64,000 nt of DNA from Halorussus marinus (GTDB lineage Archaea > Halobacteriota > Halobacteria > Halobacteriales > Haladaptataceae), in assembly GCF_004765795.1 (NCBI RefSeq), contig NZ_SBIV01000008.1:124001-188000 (forward strand), read 5' to 3'. Position numbers and translations under genes: made by a program. Within the stretch, counting starts at the first letter, position 1. The number at the start of each line of letters is the position of its first letter. This document shows, piece by piece, positions 35,585-42,230 of this stretch. The notes under the pieces are model-generated. The model was not told the origin of the DNA, did not search any database, and worked only from the letters and a program-made list of their open reading frames with translations.

Positions 35585-35731
35585 TTACCACTCCCGATAG
35601 CTGAGTTCGTCGGCCTTGTTCGTGACCGCCCGCATCATACAGCCGTGACACACCCACAGGTCAGCGCCGGTCCGCGCGACCAGTCTGGTGCCGTCGGATT
35701 TGCGCTCCTCGCAGACGTCACACAACCGCAT
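35585..35731 (-). CDS. 48-residue zinc-finger protein
   Basis: A minute protein, MRLCDVCEERKSDG at the start, with two CxxC pairs (CDVC at residues 4-7 and CHGC at 28-31) that would form a treble-clef or zinc-ribbon fold. The frame is open for 146 codons upstream, but that part is the antisense of msrB, so the ATG at 35731 is taken. Such haloarchaeal micro-proteins are common; function unknown, possibly in nucleic acid or protein binding. Confidence 0.6.
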   Translation of the reverse strand: MRLCDVCEERKSDGTRLVARTGADLWVCHGCMMRAVTNKADELSYREW

Positions 35732-35842
35732 AGCTCCGGTTCGGCGCCGGAGGGTTTCAATCTCTCGCCCGGAGTCCCGGCGCCGGGGCGTCGGCTGTCG
35801 GACACGCGCAAGCCCTAACGGGCTCGCGCCCCTACGGATGGT

Positions 35843-36247
35843 ATGAGCGGAGAGGCGACCGACGACGTGCCCGAGACCGACGCCGAGTGGCGCGAGCGAC
35901 TGACCGACGAGGAGTACCGCGTGCTCCGCGAGCAGGGGACCGAGCGCCCGTTCTCCGGCGAGCACGTCGACCGCAAAGACGACGGCACGTACGCCTGTGC
36001 GGGCTGTGGGGCCGAACTGTTCGATTCGGACACCAAGTTCGAGTCGAACTGCGGGTGGCCCAGTTTCTACGACACCGACGACGACCGCATCGAGACCCGC
36101 GAGGACCGGTCCAACGGCATGGTCCGGACCGAGGTCGTCTGCGCGAACTGCGGCGGTCACCTCGGCCACGTCTTCGACGACGGCCCGGAGCCGACCGGCA
36201 AGCGCTACTGCATCAACTCGGTCGCGATGGACTTCGAGGGGGAGTGA
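35843..36247 (+). CDS. msrB: Peptide-methionine (R)-S-oxide reductase
   Basis: A 134-residue complete MsrB that reduces methionine-R-sulfoxide in oxidised proteins. Structural zinc cysteines are C52/C55 (CAGC) and C100/C103 (CANC); the catalytic cysteine is C123 in RYCINS, and C70 in ESNCGWPSF is the likely resolving residue. The starting ATG at 35843 gives [16 protein letters not shown], the usual length. It is 80-1500 bp from the HTH gene, PRC-barrel and Mn-catalase genes, a small oxidative-stress neighbourhood. Confidence 0.95.
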   Translation: MSGEATDDVPETDAEWRERLTDEEYRVLREQGTERPFSGEHVDRKDDGTYACAGCGAELFDSDTKFESNCGWPSFYDTDDDRIETREDRSNGMVRTEVVCANCGGHLGHVFDDGPEPTGKRYCINSVAMDFEGE

Positions 36248-36334
36248 CCCGCGGCGCGTCGCTCGACTCGGCGGCGATCACCGAGCGGCGACGAGCGCGC
36301 TTGCGCCCGCACCGTCCGGGACTGTCGCGCGAGA

Positions 36335-36571
36335 CTACACTCGCAACCGGACCGTCTGCTCGGTGATATCGGTCACGTAGCTGTCTTCGAGCCGGTGGAC
36401 GTCCTGGTTCACCTGTCCGTCCCAGCCGAGTTGGGACACCGCGTCCCGGTCGGCGTCGGGGTCGACGCCGACGTGGAGGTCCCCGTCGCGCACGTCCTCG
36501 ACCGTCCCCAGCCGCGTTCCGTTCTGGGCGAGGACCCGCTTGCCGACGTGGTCGTCGGAGAACGCCGCCAT
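36335..36571 (-). CDS. PRC-barrel-like protein
   Basis: A 78-residue protein. The sequence VGKRVLAQNGTRLGTVEDV and the following VDPDADRDAVSQLGW fit a PRC-barrel-like beta-barrel domain, found in photosynthetic reaction centres, ribosome maturation factor RimM and many small archaeal proteins. The gene starts 5 bp after the stop of the Mn-catalase gene and is almost certainly co-transcribed with it. No catalytic residues are seen; a structural or chaperone-like role with the catalase would be inference. Confidence 0.75.
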   Translation of the reverse strand: MAAFSDDHVGKRVLAQNGTRLGTVEDVRDGDLHVGVDPDADRDAVSQLGWDGQVNQDVHRLEDSYVTDITEQTVRLRV

Positions 36572-36576
36572 GGCGA

Positions 36577-37386
36577 TCAGTTGACCTCGTTGTGCATCTC
36601 CTCGATTGCCTTTTCGAGGTCGGGTTCGCCCCCGCCGGGCTGGCGGCCGAACGAGAACTCCCCTTTACCGTCGAACGACGTGCCGGTGGTCCAGGGCTGT
36701 TCGGGGTCCTCGTGCTCCTCGCGGAACGTGGACATGAACTCGTAGTTGAACTCCTGGTTCTCTTTCTCTTGAGGGAAACTAGCCGGGACCGGGACGTGTT
36801 CGCCGAGGCTCTCGAGGGCGGCGTGCCACTGGTTCTGGTGCATGGTGTCCCGCGCGATCAGATACGACAGCATGTCCTCCATACCCGGGTCGTCGGTGAT
36901 CTCGTAGAGCCGGCTGGCGAGCAGTCGCCCGGTCGACTCGGCCATCACGTTGGCGTACATGTCGGCCGCGAGGTTGCCGCTGGCGACGACGTAGTTGCCG
37001 GTGAACGGGGCGCCGTTGGCGTCGACCGGCATCGCGTTGAGCCCGGCCGAGAGGGCTTGGCGCGGTTGACCGCCGCTCAGCATCATGTCGATCACGGCGT
37101 CGTCGCGGGCCTGCTCGCGGACCTCCTCGGGCGCGCCTTCGAGGTTCTTCGCGATGGCGGTCGCGAGCATCTCGATGTGGCCCAGCTCCTCGACCGCGGT
37201 CTCCATCAGCAGGGTGCGGTACTCGGACATCTCCTTGGGCACGCCGAACGCCTGAAACATGTACTGGAGCGCGACCCGCATCTCGCCCTCGGCCCCGCCG
37301 ACCGCCTGCTGGAGCATCTTCGCGAAGTACGGATCCGGTTCCTCGACCTCGACCTCGTACTGCAGTTCGTTGTCGTGGAAGAACAT
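36577..37386 (-). CDS. Manganese catalase
   Basis: A 269-residue non-haem catalase with a dimanganese four-helix bundle, converting hydrogen peroxide to water and oxygen. It begins MFFHDNELQYEVEVEEPDPY, the standard start. Helix motifs EGEMRVALQYMFQAFG, ETAVEELGHIEMLATAI (Glu-Glu-His ligands) and ARDTMHQNQWHAALE (second ligand set) are all present. The frame extends with a GTG to 37431, but the ATG at 37386 is placed by family length and a TATA-like GTTAAG 28-33 nt upstream. A PRC-barrel gene follows after 5 bp. Confidence 0.93.
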   Translation of the reverse strand: MFFHDNELQYEVEVEEPDPYFAKMLQQAVGGAEGEMRVALQYMFQAFGVPKEMSEYRTLLMETAVEELGHIEMLATAIAKNLEGAPEEVREQARDDAVIDMMLSGGQPRQALSAGLNAMPVDANGAPFTGNYVVASGNLAADMYANVMAESTGRLLASRLYEITDDPGMEDMLSYLIARDTMHQNQWHAALESLGEHVPVPASFPQEKENQEFNYEFMSTFREEHEDPEQPWTTGTSFDGKGEFSFGRQPGGGEPDLEKAIEEMHNEVN

Positions 37387-37413
37387 TCCGGGAACTGTTG
37401 CTACGCTAACGTT

Positions 37414-37419
37414 CTTAAC
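37414..37419 (-). promoter_or_regulatory. TATA-like box of the Mn-catalase gene
   Basis: GTTAAG on the minus strand, 28-33 nt before the ATG at 37386. It supports this start rather than the upstream GTG. Confidence 0.4.
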
Positions 37420-37513
37420 GGTCGTGGCCACGTCTCACGATCCATTAATAACGGGCCTGATACCCGGACTCCCCGAGGCTTATGCGTGTCGGCCGGGTAC
37501 TATCGACCGTCGC

Positions 37514-38044
37514 ATGGAGGGAGCCGCCCAGCGGACGGGAACCGAGAAGCGCGAGTACGAGCGACTTCGGGCCAGCAAAAAGCGGCGCACGGGCAACGAG
37601 GAGGTCGCGACGGTTCGGGACGTGTTCGTCGGCGAGGAGCGGGTCGTCCTCACGCTCGGGTTCGAGTGGACGACCGACACCGAGCGGCTCGCCTACGATC
37701 TGGCCGACGACCGCGACGTCCTCAAGCTGGAGGCGCTCGCCGAGTCGCAGGGCTTCGAGTTCGAGCACGTCTCGTTTCTGGAGGGCGAGCGCTTGCCGGT
37801 GGTCGCCACCGAGGGCGGCTGGGTGCCGAGCGCCCACCGGGGGTACGCCCCCGACGAGGGGTCGGTCCGGGAGACGTTCGTCACCGAGTGCAGACTGCTG
37901 GCCCGCGAACTGGCTCAGACGCCCGGCGTCTTTCGCCGGCTGGTCCGGATCGGCCGGACGATGACCACCAGACAGCTGATCATCGCGGTCATCGTCGTCA
38001 AGAAGCTCCTCATCGTGGCGCTGGTGGCGTGGCTGGTGCTGTGA
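37514..38044 (+). CDS. Unknown protein with a C-terminal membrane anchor
   Basis: A 176-residue protein, charged N-terminus (EKREYERLRASKKRRTGNEE), a central mixed domain (VFVGEERVVLTLGFEWTTDTER, then FLEGERLPVVATEGGWVPS) and a single hydrophobic C-terminal segment (about residues 155-176), so it is probably tail-anchored facing the cytoplasm. The frame extends upstream to 37259 through sequence antisense to the catalase gene; the ATG at 37514 is preferred. I do not recognise the family. Confidence 0.65.
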   Translation: MEGAAQRTGTEKREYERLRASKKRRTGNEEVATVRDVFVGEERVVLTLGFEWTTDTERLAYDLADDRDVLKLEALAESQGFEFEHVSFLEGERLPVVATEGGWVPSAHRGYAPDEGSVRETFVTECRLLARELAQTPGVFRRLVRIGRTMTTRQLIIAVIVVKKLLIVALVAWLVL

Positions 38045-38087
38045 TCCGGACCAAACCGTTTTGTCGGGGTCGGCCGTGTGTCGCGCC

Positions 38088-38477
38088 ATGTCGAACCCGG
38101 TTCCCGAGGCCGCCGAACAGCTCCTGACCAGCGAGCCGCTGATGGCCCACTTCGGGACGTGTGCCGACGGCCGCCCGCACGTCGCCCCGGTGTGGTACCA
38201 CTACGACGACGGCGTCGTGGAGGTGCTGACCGGCGGCCGGAAGCTCGCGAACGTCCGACAGAACCCGCGGGTCGCGATCTCGGTCCAGAAAGACGAGGGC
38301 GGGCGCGCCGAGTGGATGGTGTCGCTCCGCGGCACCGCGACCGTCCTCGAAGACGAGGACGCCCGCCGCGAGGCCGCCGCCCGCATCAACCCGAAGTACG
38401 ACGCCGACCCCGACGAGTACCCCGAGAACCTGCTGGTCCGGGTCGAGGTCGGGTCCGCGAGCTACCAGACCTACTAG
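38088..38477 (+). CDS. Pyridoxamine 5'-phosphate oxidase-fold flavin protein
   Basis: A 129-residue split-barrel protein of the PNPOx-like/F420-binding superfamily. Typical elements are LMAHFGTCADGRPHVAPVWY, VEVLTGGRKLANVRQNPRVAISV and VSLRGTATV. Members bind FMN or F420 and include general-stress proteins and deazaflavin-dependent reductases. The substrate is not predictable. Its last 4 bp overlap the convergent Vms1-like gene. The ATG at 38088 is chosen because the preceding nine codons are not family-like. Confidence 0.85.
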   Translation: MSNPVPEAAEQLLTSEPLMAHFGTCADGRPHVAPVWYHYDDGVVEVLTGGRKLANVRQNPRVAISVQKDEGGRAEWMVSLRGTATVLEDEDARREAAARINPKYDADPDEYPENLLVRVEVGSASYQTY

Positions 38478-39583
38478 TCGATCGGGAACCGGAGGAGCGC
38501 GCCCGCGCCCCCGAACCCGTCGCGGAACTGGACGCCCCGCTCGAAGTCCTCGGGGACGACCAGACAGTCCCCGCCCGCTTCGGTCGCACGCTCCTGTAAC
38601 TCCCGGACATCGGCGATCGATTGGGCCCCGGAGACCAGCAGGGTCTCGACCGCGTCGTACTCCAGCGCCGTCTCCACGTCCTCGCGGCCGTAGACGACGT
38701 CCCCGTCGTCGCCGTCGTGAAGCGCCTCGAAGAAGCGATCGAGCGCCGCGTCGGTCTCGCGGCGTTCCTCGTCTTCGATGCGATCCGTGGCCTTCTCGGC
38801 GAGTTCGCGGAGCCCCTGCTCGGAGGCGTACTCGACCGAGAACGTGTCGACCAGCGCCTCGCGGAGGCGGTGATCGAGGTGGTCGCCCTCCCGGAAGTCC
38901 TCGGCCGTGACGGTCGTTCCGCCGAGCACCAGCCCCTCGACCGTCGTCTCGGCGCTGGCCGACTCGGCGGCGTGCTCGCCGAGGAACGCCCGCCGGGCCT
39001 CGTCGGCGACCGTCTCGAAGAACTCCTCTTTCTGGCGTTCGCGGTCGCGCTCGAACCGGTCGGCCGACTGGCCGCCGGCCTTCGTCTTGCCCATCACGTC
39101 GCTGTCGATCGTCTCGACGACCGTCACCGAGTCGCCGGCGGTCAGACCGAGCGCCGCGCCGCCGCGCTCGACCACCAGCAGGCCGTAGGTGCCCGACGAC
39201 TCGGCGACCGCGTCGAGCGGACCGGGGTCGAACTCGTTGTCCCGGACGTACTGGTACTCCGGGACCGGCGTCGGCAAGTCGTCGAAGACGTAGTCGACGA
39301 CCTCGCCGTCGACGACCCCCGCGTAGACGACGAGCCCGGATTCGGGAGTCCCGTCGTACCCCTGCACGACCCGCCGGACGCGTTCGAGCGCCCGACGAAC
39401 CGCCTTGTCGGACTCGTCGGCGTCGATGTACTCGGCTTGGGCCCGATCTTCCTCGATCCGTTCGAGCGCCGCCCCGAGGGACTCGTCGGGCGGCACCGCG
39501 AGGGTCACCAGATCGTCGCCGTTCGCGCTCGCCGCCCGAACGCGTTCGATGCGCTCGCGGAGCTCGTGGCTCTCGACGTTCAT
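38474..39583 (-). CDS. Vms1/ANKZF1-like release factor (VLRF1-type peptidyl-tRNA hydrolase)
   Basis: A 369-residue eRF1-superfamily protein lacking the N-terminal decoding domain (no NIKS or YxCxxxF seen). The GGQ motif is present in GKTKAGGQSADRFERDR (GGQ at residues 170-172), followed by a domain resembling eRF1 domain 3 (EFREGDHLDHRL, then LVSGAQSIADV) ending GFGGAGALLRFP. In Vms1/ANKZF1, such proteins cleave peptidyl-tRNA on subunits stalled after splitting, acting with RqcH/NEMF. The frame runs upstream to 39775; MNVESHELRERIERVRAA is the proper start. The assignment to Vms1 rather than an aRF1 paralogue is by domain pattern. Confidence 0.82.
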   Translation of the reverse strand: MNVESHELRERIERVRAASANGDDLVTLAVPPDESLGAALERIEEDRAQAEYIDADESDKAVRRALERVRRVVQGYDGTPESGLVVYAGVVDGEVVDYVFDDLPTPVPEYQYVRDNEFDPGPLDAVAESSGTYGLLVVERGGAALGLTAGDSVTVVETIDSDVMGKTKAGGQSADRFERDRERQKEEFFETVADEARRAFLGEHAAESASAETTVEGLVLGGTTVTAEDFREGDHLDHRLREALVDTFSVEYASEQGLRELAEKATDRIEDEERRETDAALDRFFEALHDGDDGDVVYGREDVETALEYDAVETLLVSGAQSIADVRELQERATEAGGDCLVVPEDFERGVQFRDGFGGAGALLRFPID

Positions 39584-39747
39584 CGGCGATCGGCTACCCT
39601 CCCGCGGAGGGTCGGGGCTGTCTCGTCGGCGGGCGCCGGCCGGGAGTCGAGTGGGTCGTCCATCGTCGGGGTGACGACCCGGCGGGTCAAAGGCCTGCGG
39701 GCCGGAACGAGCCGACTCGCCTCGCGACACTGCCGCGCACTCGGAAC

Positions 39748-40377
39748 TCACTCGCCGTCGCGCGACCGGGAACACTCGACGCTCGCCTCACAACAGGACG
39801 AACGGTACCGCTCGGGCTCGCGGACGATAGCACACTCCCGATACCGTCGTCCGACCACCGTACCGCACGCCGAACACCGGAGGACGTACTTCGGGTCCGC
39901 GAACGGCCGACACCGGACCGCGGCGTCGACCGCCTCGGCGCGCTCGCGGAACGCGGCGCCGTGGTCGGTCGTTCCGAACCGCTGGAACTGCTCGACGTGG
40001 ATCAGTTCGTGGCGGAGCGTCGCGGCCCACTCCGCCCGGTCGAACGCCTCGTAGGCCGCCCACGTCAGCGACACCGTACACCGCCGCGGGTCGGTCCCGT
40101 CGGCCCAGTCGCCGGCGAGCGACGCCCAGTCGAGGGGGTCGCCGATCTCCGCGTCCGGGATCTTCGGTCGCTTGACCGCGGCCGCCCGGCGCTTCGCGCG
40201 GGTCGAGACCTCCCAGTCGAGCCGGGAGAACGCCACGTCGAGGCCGTACTCGCGGGCGGCCTCGCGGCAGTAGGCCCGCGAGGCCGGAATCAGCTCCTCC
40301 CGACGCCCGACCGCGCCGAGCGCCCGCTCGGTCGGGGAGGGCGACTCGGGCGCGTCGATCGCCTCGAACGCTGTCAT
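39748..40377 (-). CDS. SprT-like zinc metalloprotease
   Basis: A 209-residue protein with HELIH (residues 123-127) and a later zinc-ribbon set C168/C171 (CSAC) with further cysteines at 182 and 195-196, the architecture of SprT/Spartan proteins, which digest DNA-protein crosslinks in eukaryotes. The N-terminal domain has WEVSTRAKRRAAAVKRP, typical of SprT. No signal peptide; the protein is cytoplasmic. The lone gene is downstream of the dhs gene on the same strand, with a 61-bp gap. Confidence 0.85.
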   Translation of the reverse strand: MTAFEAIDAPESPSPTERALGAVGRREELIPASRAYCREAAREYGLDVAFSRLDWEVSTRAKRRAAAVKRPKIPDAEIGDPLDWASLAGDWADGTDPRRCTVSLTWAAYEAFDRAEWAATLRHELIHVEQFQRFGTTDHGAAFRERAEAVDAAVRCRPFADPKYVLRCSACGTVVGRRYRECAIVREPERYRSSCCEASVECSRSRDGE

Positions 40378-40438
40378 CCGTCGGCGGACGCGACGCAGTC
40401 GGGGCTCATCGGTCTCCCGGCTTCGCGGGCCGGGTCGA

Positions 40439-41458
40439 TCACTCGATCCGTTCGCGGGCGGCCGCGACCACCAGCGGCAGGGTGATCGTCGCGTCGGCGT
40501 ACACCGAGGCGTTGCGCGCGGCCTTCTCCAGCTTGCCCCACGAGCGGGCCTCGTCGAGCGTCGCGCCCGAGAGGCCGCCGGTCTGGGGCGGGTCCATCGT
40601 GAGCTGGACCGCGTAGTCGTAGGCGTCGGGCGCGACCAGCATGGTCTGGAGGACGTAGTTCTTCGGGACGCCGCCGCCGACCACCACCGCGCCGGCCTCC
40701 TCGGCCTCGAACGCCTGATCGGTGATGGTCGTCATGTCCGCGAGCGCGTCGAGCGAGAACTCCGACGTCTGGGAGTACATCCACGCCTGCAGGCCGAGCA
40801 CGGAGTCTTGAACCGCCGGACAGTAGATCGGCACGTCGTTCTCGGAGGCCGCGGCCGCGATTCCCGGCCCCTCGTCGATCTCCTCGCGGGCGTTGACCTC
40901 GCTGTTCGCCCGGCCGAGCGCCTCGGTGAACCGCTGGATGCTGACGACGCCCTCCGCTTCGAGCGGCGGGAACACCTCGGATCGAAGGTGGTTCTCGAAC
41001 AGCGCGAAATGCTCCTGGGGGAGATAGACGTTGTATATCCGGTCGACCTGCTCGTCCCGAAGCCGTTCGTCGTGTTCGCGGGGCGTCTTGTCCGGCGCTT
41101 CTTCCGATCCATGGTGGTGCTTGCCGCCGATTGCCTCGATCGCGTCGTGGGTCAGGTTCGCACCAGTGGTGACCAGCGCGTCGATGTGGCCGTCCCGAAT
41201 CAGATCGGCGACGATCCGTCGCATCCCGGTCGGCACCATCGCGCCCGCGAGTCCGAAGAAGGTGGTCACGTCGTCGTCGAGCATCTCGGCGTAGACGTCG
41301 ACCGCCTCGTGGAGGTCGGCCGCGCCGATGCCCGCCGCGCCGTACTCGTCGACGAGCTCGCCGACGGTCATCCCCGCCCGCGCCTCGGCGTGGGCGATGG
41401 GGTCGTGGCGGAACTCCTCGCGGTGGGGCTCGTGGGCGTCGTCGTGGTCGTCGCTCAT
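40439..41458 (-). CDS. dys: Deoxyhypusine synthase
   Basis: A 339-residue enzyme that transfers the aminobutyl group of spermidine to a lysine of translation factor aIF5A, the first step of hypusination. The NAD-binding and active-site stretches VTTGANLTHDAIEAIGGKHHHG and VVGGGVPKNYVLQ are present, and the catalytic lysine is K266 in GVPKN. Length is normal. The start MSDDHDDAHEPHREEF is an acidic haloarchaeal N-terminus. It lies 55 bp downstream of the sensory rhodopsin gene, on the same strand, probably by read-through chance rather than function. Confidence 0.95.
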   Translation of the reverse strand: MSDDHDDAHEPHREEFRHDPIAHAEARAGMTVGELVDEYGAAGIGAADLHEAVDVYAEMLDDDVTTFFGLAGAMVPTGMRRIVADLIRDGHIDALVTTGANLTHDAIEAIGGKHHHGSEEAPDKTPREHDERLRDEQVDRIYNVYLPQEHFALFENHLRSEVFPPLEAEGVVSIQRFTEALGRANSEVNAREEIDEGPGIAAAASENDVPIYCPAVQDSVLGLQAWMYSQTSEFSLDALADMTTITDQAFEAEEAGAVVVGGGVPKNYVLQTMLVAPDAYDYAVQLTMDPPQTGGLSGATLDEARSWGKLEKAARNASVYADATITLPLVVAAARERIE

Positions 41459-41513
41459 GGTCCGACGTGTGAGGTCCAGCGGCTTGAACGCCGCGGTACG
41501 AAAAAGAGCGCGG

Positions 41514-42230
41514 TCAGTCGGCGGTCGACAGCTCGGCCGAGTCGGCGAGCGCCGCGCCCGTCCGGAGCTGGTCGAGCGCGTCGGCGCCGTTGACCGCCAT
41601 CGCCACGAACCCGACCTTGCTGATGAGGTCGAGGTAGGTGACGACCATGATCTCGGTCCCCGGCTGGAGCAGTCCGGCCCCGAGCGGCCCGAGGATCCAC
41701 ACGACCGGGTAGAGCGTCCACAGCACCACGGTCAGGTTCCGGAGCTTGGTGAACACCGCATCGACCCGATCGCCGTGGAGGGTGGCCTGCTGGGGCAACA
41801 CCACGACCAGCAGGTAGAGCAGTCCCACGTAGGCCACACAGCCGACGACGTACGCGGCGAGGCCGTAGGGGTCCGGCAACAGTCCGGCGGCCACGCCCGC
41901 ACCGATGACGACCACGTCGACCCCGACAAGCGCGGTGTAGATTCGCCGGTCGGGCCGACAGAGCATCCCGAGGAACAACACCAAAAGCGGCGTCGTCACG
42001 AGCCAGTCGACGTACCGGGGGACGTACAGCACGCCCTCGCCGACCGGAATCCGCCCGATGTCGAAGAACATCGCCAGATACGCGACCGCCGCGAACCCGG
42101 TGACGCCCGCCAGCACCGCGTAGTAGGCCCGATCGCGGGGGTCGGTCGCGAGCCGCCACAGCGGCGGTACGGTCCCGGCCGCCATCCCGATCGTTCCCAG
42201 CAGGAACCACACCGACGTGAGGTCGATCAC
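41514..42230 (-). CDS. sopII: Sensory rhodopsin II
   Basis: A 238-residue seven-helix retinal protein that triggers a repellent response to blue light through HtrII. K205 (in DLISKVGF) is the retinal Schiff base lysine; D75 (RYVDWLVTTPL) and D201 are its counter-ions; R72 and Y174 match the NpSRII numbering. The proton-donor position (96 in bacteriorhodopsin) is F86, as in SRII, so it is not a pump. Residue 204, a threonine in Natronomonas SRII that helps signalling, is serine here. The gene overlaps the last 4 bp of htrII and is in the same operon. Confidence 0.93.
   Translation of the reverse strand: MIDLTSVWFLLGTIGMAAGTVPPLWRLATDPRDRAYYAVLAGVTGFAAVAYLAMFFDIGRIPVGEGVLYVPRYVDWLVTTPLLVLFLGMLCRPDRRIYTALVGVDVVVIGAGVAAGLLPDPYGLAAYVVGCVAYVGLLYLLVVVLPQQATLHGDRVDAVFTKLRNLTVVLWTLYPVVWILGPLGAGLLQPGTEIMVVTYLDLISKVGFVAMAVNGADALDQLRTGAALADSAELSTAD

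Noticed and set aside
41514-42230. Light-driven proton pump (bacteriorhodopsin)
   Set aside because: The proton-donor aspartate is F86, and the gene is coupled to an HtrII transducer, which marks sensory rhodopsin II.
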